Assembly (NCBI GenBank): GCA_963576785.1 | Contig: OY756140.1 | Location: 372,001-436,000 of the forward strand | Direction of reading: 5' to 3' | Length of the DNA stretch: 64,000 nucleotides | DNA from: Chlorophyllum brunneum | Taxonomy: Eukaryota; Basidiomycota; Agaricomycetes; Agaricales; Agaricaceae | Shown here: in pieces, positions 58,539 through 64,000 of the stretch | Position numbering within the stretch: the first letter of the stretch is position 1 | Layout: each line of letters starts with the position of its first letter | The notes under the pieces: model-generated | The model's database searches: none | Seen by the model: only the letters and a program-made list of their open reading frames with translations | Told to the model about the DNA's origin: nothing | Program-made: the position numbers and the translations under genes

Positions 58539-60797
58539 ATGGCAAGGGCCGACGATCAAGTGAGTCCAGTGTCGCTGACGCTGCCCAATATAACTAGATT
58601 TAAACCAAATTATCTCACCCTTTTTCGGGGTTCTTCGTGGCTTTAGAGCAAACAAAAAATCGGTACGGCGGAGGTTACTTCTTCGCGGAGAAAGGGGACG
58701 GCCAAATCTGAGGCTTATGTCGCCCCATTGTGGCCTTGTAAGATTAATGGATGTGGAAAGAAGTTTGTGAGGGAGGCGGATCTCAAACGACACCAAAGAA
58801 CAACCAAGACGCATTCAATGCCAAGCTTGTATGACCCTTTTTCTTTGTTCCGAGTTCCCTCTGCTTACCCTTGGATCGTCGTTGGCTAGTACATGCCAGG
58901 AGTGTGATGCTAGTTTTACCAGGGTACGTTCCCTGAACGCTTTTACATGTTCATCTGAACTCATAAGGTTTATAATAGACAGATGCCCTGAGAAGACATC
59001 AAAAATCAAGGTAGGGAAGATTGGGAGGGCTGAATGCTGTGAACCGTGTACTCACGTATGCAACCATCAGGCACCATGTTGTCCGGGCCCTTTTCCGCAA
59101 CACTAGTGCATTTATTGAAGAGCCTGCCACTACGTCAGGAGAGGCACGGGCTGGTAGTACTTGTTCAGGAGGATCGACGCGAAGTCGGAGCACACGTAGC
59201 CTATCCCCTCGACCTTCGCAGGAGAAGGAGAAGGAACGCAGGGAAAAGGAGAGGAAAGATCGCGAGCTTCCTCCATTAGAGATTGCTGGGCCTTCACGAT
59301 ACTACAGACAGCATACTGCAACAACCACTCGTACGTCAATCCCGTCGCTATTCGTGCACCGCTCTGAGGATCCTCTCTTCCTAGCTTATTCCCCACCACC
59401 ACCAATCCCGCAGCCATCACCACCCGTTCGGCATCAAACCCATTCTTCTTCACTCAACGCAATCCTAGCTTCGCCTATCTCTACACCTCGTTTACACCCG
59501 GCGAAATGGTCATATTCACCGACCAAGCATAGCAGTTCACATAATGGCTATGCACCGTCACCACCACCACTTCCGCCACCACCTCCTCCCTTACCCAACA
59601 ATGGTCCTTTCGTATCCCATTATAGGTACCCAAGCGATACAGGTATGGCACCAGCCTTACCTGCTCCGATGCATTCCACACCCTTATCACAACAGCCACA
59701 CAATCCGGGCCATGACCATAGGCGAGGGCAGGGCACATGCCCCGCAAGAGTCAGCCACAGTAACGGAAGTTCCTCAATGAGGGAACAATCATTCACCATC
59801 TCACCCTCACCTCCATTGGCCCCACCAATAGTATCGGCCGGCCCCATTCCGCTGTCTGCGTCTAGTTTCGATTCCGGCTCTGAATCGGAAGACGAGTTTG
59901 ACGAACTATTACCTTCATCACCCGAACCCGAGCCAGAAGGCCCAGAACCAGTACACGAGAGTCACTGTAATAGGATCCCGGACATTGAAGCCTGCATTGA
60001 TCCCGCAACAGGCATCACCGCGGAAGAGGTCAAAGCGGCTATGGATGCCGTCCTAAGATCTCAGCAAGAACAAGAACAGCAACAGGTGGACGTTGAAAGT
60101 GTGGTGGATTCACATGGACGTGGAGGGTTGGGTTCAGATGCCGGCATACGTGTGAGCAGCACAGCCGATCATGATGGGTCACCATTCCTCAGCGAGATAT
60201 CATCTTCTACCCTCGTGAACGGCCGTAGCCACAATGTTCATGCTCGACATGGCCTTCCGACTATGCACCGGGGCCCAGGAAGGAGGATCCGGAGAGACTG
60301 CCGTTCTTCCTCGCCTTCGGTGGATCATCACGATGATCGCAACCAAAGTGACGGCGAAGACGATGTTGGTGGTTCCTCGGATATGGATATAGATGAAAGA
60401 GGTAACATCAAGGCATATGCTGCTGTTGGGGAAAGTGCTGCTGCTGTTCGTGGCGGTACTAGAAGGTTTTTGAGAAAGGTGAAGGTGGATGGGATTAATG
60501 AATTGCATGAGCATGATGACGATGAGTATGGACCTCCCTCATTGGATCGGTCACCCTCCCCTTTGGACCATCATATCATCAACGAAGATGGAGAACACAT
60601 GCTTCATTCGGGTGAGTGGTCCGACTACTGCAGTTGTTTACCTTTCTCTAATTCGTTTCGTTTGTTTCATCCACTTCCCAGCGGAGCTCTTGACACAGGT
60701 AACGCATTTATGAACACCCCAAACTCTGTCAGTTCTGTGGGCGTTTCGTTCATTTCTGACAAATCAGGAGTCACTTGCGACCCAGTCATCGCCATAA
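58539..60797 (+). CDS. C2H2 zinc-finger transcription factor
   Basis: Model: exons 58539-58559, 58647-58828, 58890-58923, 58979-59010, 59071-60611, 60682-60698 and 60768-60797; 1857 nt, 618 aa. Two adjacent C2H2 fingers are assembled across four exons: C-x5-C-x12-H (CKINGCGKKFVREADLKRHQ, then TTKTH) and CQECDASFTRTDALRRH with QKSRHH. After them comes a long low-complexity tail with Ser/Pro and Pro-Pro runs and an acidic patch (DSGSESEDEFDELL, near residue 380), plausible as an activation region. Two closely linked fingers near the N-terminus with no other domain is a common fungal regulator layout. Targets are unknown. The 3' end is uncertain: without the last two introns the frame reads to 60934. 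I prefer the spliced end because all four splice signals are strong. Confidence 0.82.
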
Positions 60798-61511
60798 CCA
60801 ACCCTCCGGCGAACCTACATCCGAGGACTATAAACTCTTTACTAAAGCACGCTTACACGATCTCAAATCTCTCTCTATATCTATCTCGCTCGCTTGCTAT
60901 CGATTTATGCTTTCGCACCAGTTCGCTCGTTTAACTATATGTCCCTTCCTTGGTTATGTTGAATTATTTTTGACCTCTTGTATACCTGGCTTCATTACCC
61001 TCGCTCTCGTTATTTGTGTTTCTCCTTTCTACGGTTATTAGTAACATTTCGCTGGGTTTAGTATAGTGTGCATGTTGTAATTCGCTCCCTTCCTCTCTCC
61101 ATCTGCTATCTCTTCTCTGGGTTATTGCTGGCGTAATATTGTAGGTGCGTCTAGAAGCTATCGTTCTAATTTCTGGGTGTTCATTGTCATATCCTTTTAC
61201 AGTATATCTGACATTTGGATAATGTGGTGACTGCGCCGGTCCGCTGTCAATTTTGTTTTTGGGGGTGTTAAACCGATTGTGACAACCTCTCCTAACCTCC
61301 TTTACTATCCTGTTTCCGTCCATTTCACTTCATTAAACAGTGTCACGGACTTGACATCTGGATTTGCAATATACGAGTCATCTCTTCTTCCATACCCATT
61401 CATGACCGAACACGCAATCAAAAAGAGAAAATATCGCTGTTGAAAGCGACAATGGTATACGCTACTTCCTATCAGGGTATCACCTGTCACGCCACGATCC
61501 ATCTCCAGCGT
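60798..61511. other. Convergent 3' region between zinc-finger and adenosine kinase genes
   Basis: About 710 bp, T-rich, no supported gene; 3' UTRs of both neighbours are expected here. Confidence 0.5.
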
Positions 61512-62856
61512 TCAAAGAACCTGAACCTTGGGCCATTGGTACTGGGGACCAACCTTGACGACGATCATCCAGTTAACACACAACTCCTGAATGACAAAAG
61601 AAAGGGACATACCTGCTTGACACACATGCCACCAAGGGTATGTCCGACAAGAACAGACTCTTCAAGACTCTTTCCAGCAACGTAGGCACCCAAAAATCCA
61701 CCAGCAAACGCATCACCAGCACCATTAGTGTCAACAATCTCACTATCCTTCAAAGAATTCACAGGGAAAATCTTCGCTTCGGCTTTAGGACCGGCGACGA
61801 GACAAGTAGCTTTGGCACCGTGTGTGAAGATGACGACACGTTCACGAGCAGAGTTTGTTTTGGTGTATCCAGCGAGAGCTTTAGCGATTCCCGGAAGGTC
61901 ATCTTTAGCTCCTGGGTAGTTTGTGGCAGTTGCCCATGCCTCGGCTTCGGATTCGTTCCCGATGATGATGTCGGTGTAAGGGAGAACTTTCTTAATGTTA
62001 TCAGCGAAGAATTGTGCGATGAAGGGAGCGGAGAGGTTGAGGACGAATGTCTGATTAAGGCGTAAATTAATCATTGTGTTATAAGCACTTGGGTTGAGGG
62101 CTGACCTTGTTAGCGGCGGATGATTTCTCGCTCAACCATTCAACGATGCTGGTACCATGCGTGAGGAAGTAACCTTCGACGTAGAAAACCTGAGCAGCGT
62201 CGATGAGAGGAGCAACCGTCGCTGATTCGAGATGAGATTGTTCGAATTTCTCAGCAACTCGAAGAGTCGTAACGAGAGAACTATCAACACAACTTAGTCT
62301 TTCGTATTCACAGCAATCAAGAAGTATTCCACCATACCGGTCATGACCAGTAATAACAACGGCACAAGCTCCCGTCTTTTCACCTTTCTTGACTTGATAC
62401 ACCTCATCAAGTCCCTCTCGAGTATTAGCAGCCTTCAACTGCTCAGCAAGATCATCATCACCAACACATCCAGTATATACAACCGATTTCGGTGGAAGGA
62501 CATACTATAAAAGAAAGAAACATCGTTCTGATCAGTTATCCAACAAAGCTTCTGATAAGATATAACGACGCACAGCAGCTCCACGAGCAGCATTCTGCGC
62601 AGCACCTCCAGCAACAAAAGTCACTTTATAATTTTTCACAACTTCTTCATAGCTTTATAGAAAAACACAAGGACCAAATTTTCTCAGATTTCTTCTGATA
62701 CTTGAAGAAAACTTACATCGGTGTATGTTCCTCCTGGGCTAAAATCGCGTCATTCGACTTGAGTCCATATTTCTCAAGCAGCTTCTCGCCATTGGTAACT
62801 TGCAAATCGAGCAAAGGGTTACCCATGCAGAAAAGTTTATAACTCGAGGCGGCCAT
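61512..62856 (-). CDS. ADO1: Adenosine kinase
   Basis: Model: complement of exons 62717-62856, 62574-62652, 62338-62504, 62106-62280, 61613-62050 and 61512-61553; 1041 nt, 346 aa, the usual family length. Landmarks: MGNPLLDLQV at the N-terminus, AGGAAQNAARGA (substrate lid region), YTGCVGDDD, YVEGYFLT, IGNESEAEAWA and the PfkB signature DTNGAGDAFAGGFLGAYV with the catalytic Asp in GAGD. The end YQWPKVQVL is typical. It phosphorylates adenosine to AMP with ATP, which salvages purines and keeps the S-adenosylmethionine cycle running. All junctions are canonical and in phase; the last exon is only 14 codons. Confidence 0.95.
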
Positions 62857-63679
62857 TTTTTTCGGTCAGTAGTGGTAAAATATTTTGGTAGCGATGGTAG
62901 TGGTGGTGGTGAGAAGAAGTGGATCAAATGTTCTTTTCCATGTGTGTGTAAGTTCGCCAGAGGTCTTTATCGATGTAATCTATCTTATCTAATCAAAGAA
63001 CACCCAGGTGTATTGTTTTTCTGACTTCATTTTGGATAGCAGTGGATGATTTTCAGAATCGGATAGTTTGTACTTACTGTTCGGTGCCATCCTCCTCAGT
63101 CATTAGGTGGAACAGGTGTCCGAGTTGAGGTGCAAGCTAGTACGAGAGCACTGAGAGTCCTTATCTCCATTTGTCGGTTGTATATTGATTCCATCAAGTC
63201 ATACAGAATCAAACTTGGGTCAACAAACTCTGACGGATCAGTGTCTTCGCGGGACGAAAATTCACGACTACCCATACGATATAAAAGAAATATAAATTTT
63301 TGATAGCATGCAACTCTGTACATATAGGTAAAGCAAGTAACGCTACCTTTGCACTCTAAGTAGTAGAAGGAATACATTATGAACAACTACAAAAATAGGA
63401 ATAGGGGGAATATGCTCTAAGTAATCAAAAACACTGGGGGGAGGGGTAGGGGAGACTAAACGACGTGCAGGAAATATGGAATGAAGCAGTCAATAAGAAA
63501 AGCACTACTCAATAGGAGAATAGGCACGAAACGCCCATAATCCGGAATTGAACTACAATATGGTGAAGAAAAATTGACAGGAAATCCAGGATGAGACCAG
63601 AACTATACCATCCCCTGGTACTTGCGAAAGTCACCAGGGAGGAATCTATACACAGAAATCATGTACAAACGGGCCAAGT
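62857..63679. other. Promoter of adenosine kinase and 3' flank of the next gene
   Basis: About 820 bp, no supported coding region. It includes a leader rich in GGTGG repeats near 62890 (plus strand). Confidence 0.5.
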
Positions 63680-64000
63680 CTAAATGGAGTCTCGGACGCG
63701 AGACATGGGTGGGGAGTGTGGGGGTAGCTCGGTGCGAAGAGAGGAGACGGCCATGTTAGTAGTGGTGAAAGATTCGCAGGAAACGTCAAACCGCGTCGAG
63801 GGTACGTAGGAATCATAGCCGGTAATGGGAAACGCTGGCTTGATTGGGGCCGCCGCAAGTGCCTCCGACTCGGACTCGGATGCAGAGGAATCCGATTCGT
63901 GGTCCATAGCTGGCTCCGGCTCTGGAGAGGGTGATGGTGACGGTGGAGAAAGCTTGAGTACGGGACGAGGGTTGCCATTTTCCTCCTGGTTTTGTTTGTG
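63680..64000 (-). CDS. 3' end of an unknown protein gene (cut by window edge)
   Basis: An open frame runs from the window end to TAG at 63680-63682, 106 codons and a stop. It is rich in Ser, Pro and Glu (PSPSPSPEPEPAMDHESDS, SASESESE) and ends MSRVRDSI. No domain is visible. It looks like the disordered C-terminus of a larger protein; upstream exons lie outside the window. Confidence 0.6.
   Translation of the reverse strand, partial: HKQNQEENGNPRPVLKLSPPSPSPSPEPEPAMDHESDSSASESESEALAAAPIKPAFPITGYDSYVPSTRFDVSCESFTTTNMAVSSLRTELPPHSPPMSRVRDSI

Noticed and set aside
60612..60934. Unspliced read-through end of the zinc-finger gene to 60934
   Set aside because: Possible, but strong donor and acceptor pairs at 60612-60681 and 60699-60767 give an in-frame shorter end; kept as an alternative only.
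1..64000. CRISPR arrays, rRNA, tRNA genes, biosynthetic gene cluster
   Set aside because: None seen. There is no core biosynthetic enzyme (PKS, NRPS, terpene synthase), and the carboxylesterase and ABC transporter are far apart and unrelated.

Overview
This window is nuclear DNA of a filamentous basidiomycete, most likely an agaricomycete. The evidence is dense protein genes cut by many 38-70 nt GT-AG introns, agaricomycete-style kinases (HGDLKG catalytic loop), single-copy eukaryotic genes (Raptor/KOG1, dynactin p150, SRP14, Swi5, adenosine kinase), and a lineage-type multicopy family of seven-TM proteins. All exon models below were built by hand from open frames, splice sites and phase. They have not been checked against RNA or databases.

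Bases 1-17,100 and 29,400-31,800 hold an array of paralogous five-exon seven-TM membrane proteins, all on the minus strand. Copy A is cut by the window edge. Copies C, D and F are open. Copy B carries two in-frame stops. A sixth copy (G) survives only as exon 4/5 debris. Exon 2 is always 45 nt, and exons 3 and 4 keep their length and phase, so the copies arose by duplication. Between A and B sits a structurally complete Ty1/copia LTR retrotransposon (2825-10189): 572-bp LTRs with four differences, a 5-bp target duplication, a copia-type half-tRNA primer site, and one gag-pol frame interrupted by eleven stop codons but no frameshift.

Bases 17,700-29,300 hold conserved single genes: an AGC kinase with a PX-like N-terminus (+), a CorA-type Mg transporter (+), a small acidic nuclear-type protein (+), a PNPOx-like FMN protein (-) and SRP14 (+).

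Bases 32,280-44,000 hold a single-PAH (Sin3-type) mini-protein (-), a full-length ABCA-type transporter (-), the recombination mediator Swi5 (+), a TKL-like kinase with an unrecognised N-terminal half (+) and an RCC1-repeat protein (-).

Bases 45,200-64,000 hold a 15-exon type B carboxylesterase with an 8-nt exon (+), Raptor/KOG1 (-) divergently paired with dynactin p150 (+) over about 250 bp, a C2H2 zinc-finger protein (+), adenosine kinase (-) and the 3' end of one more minus-strand gene.

No operon, CRISPR array, rRNA or tRNA was recognised. The accessory and most changeable part is the 7TM array with its retrotransposon; the rest is ordinary core genome with a few structural oddities.
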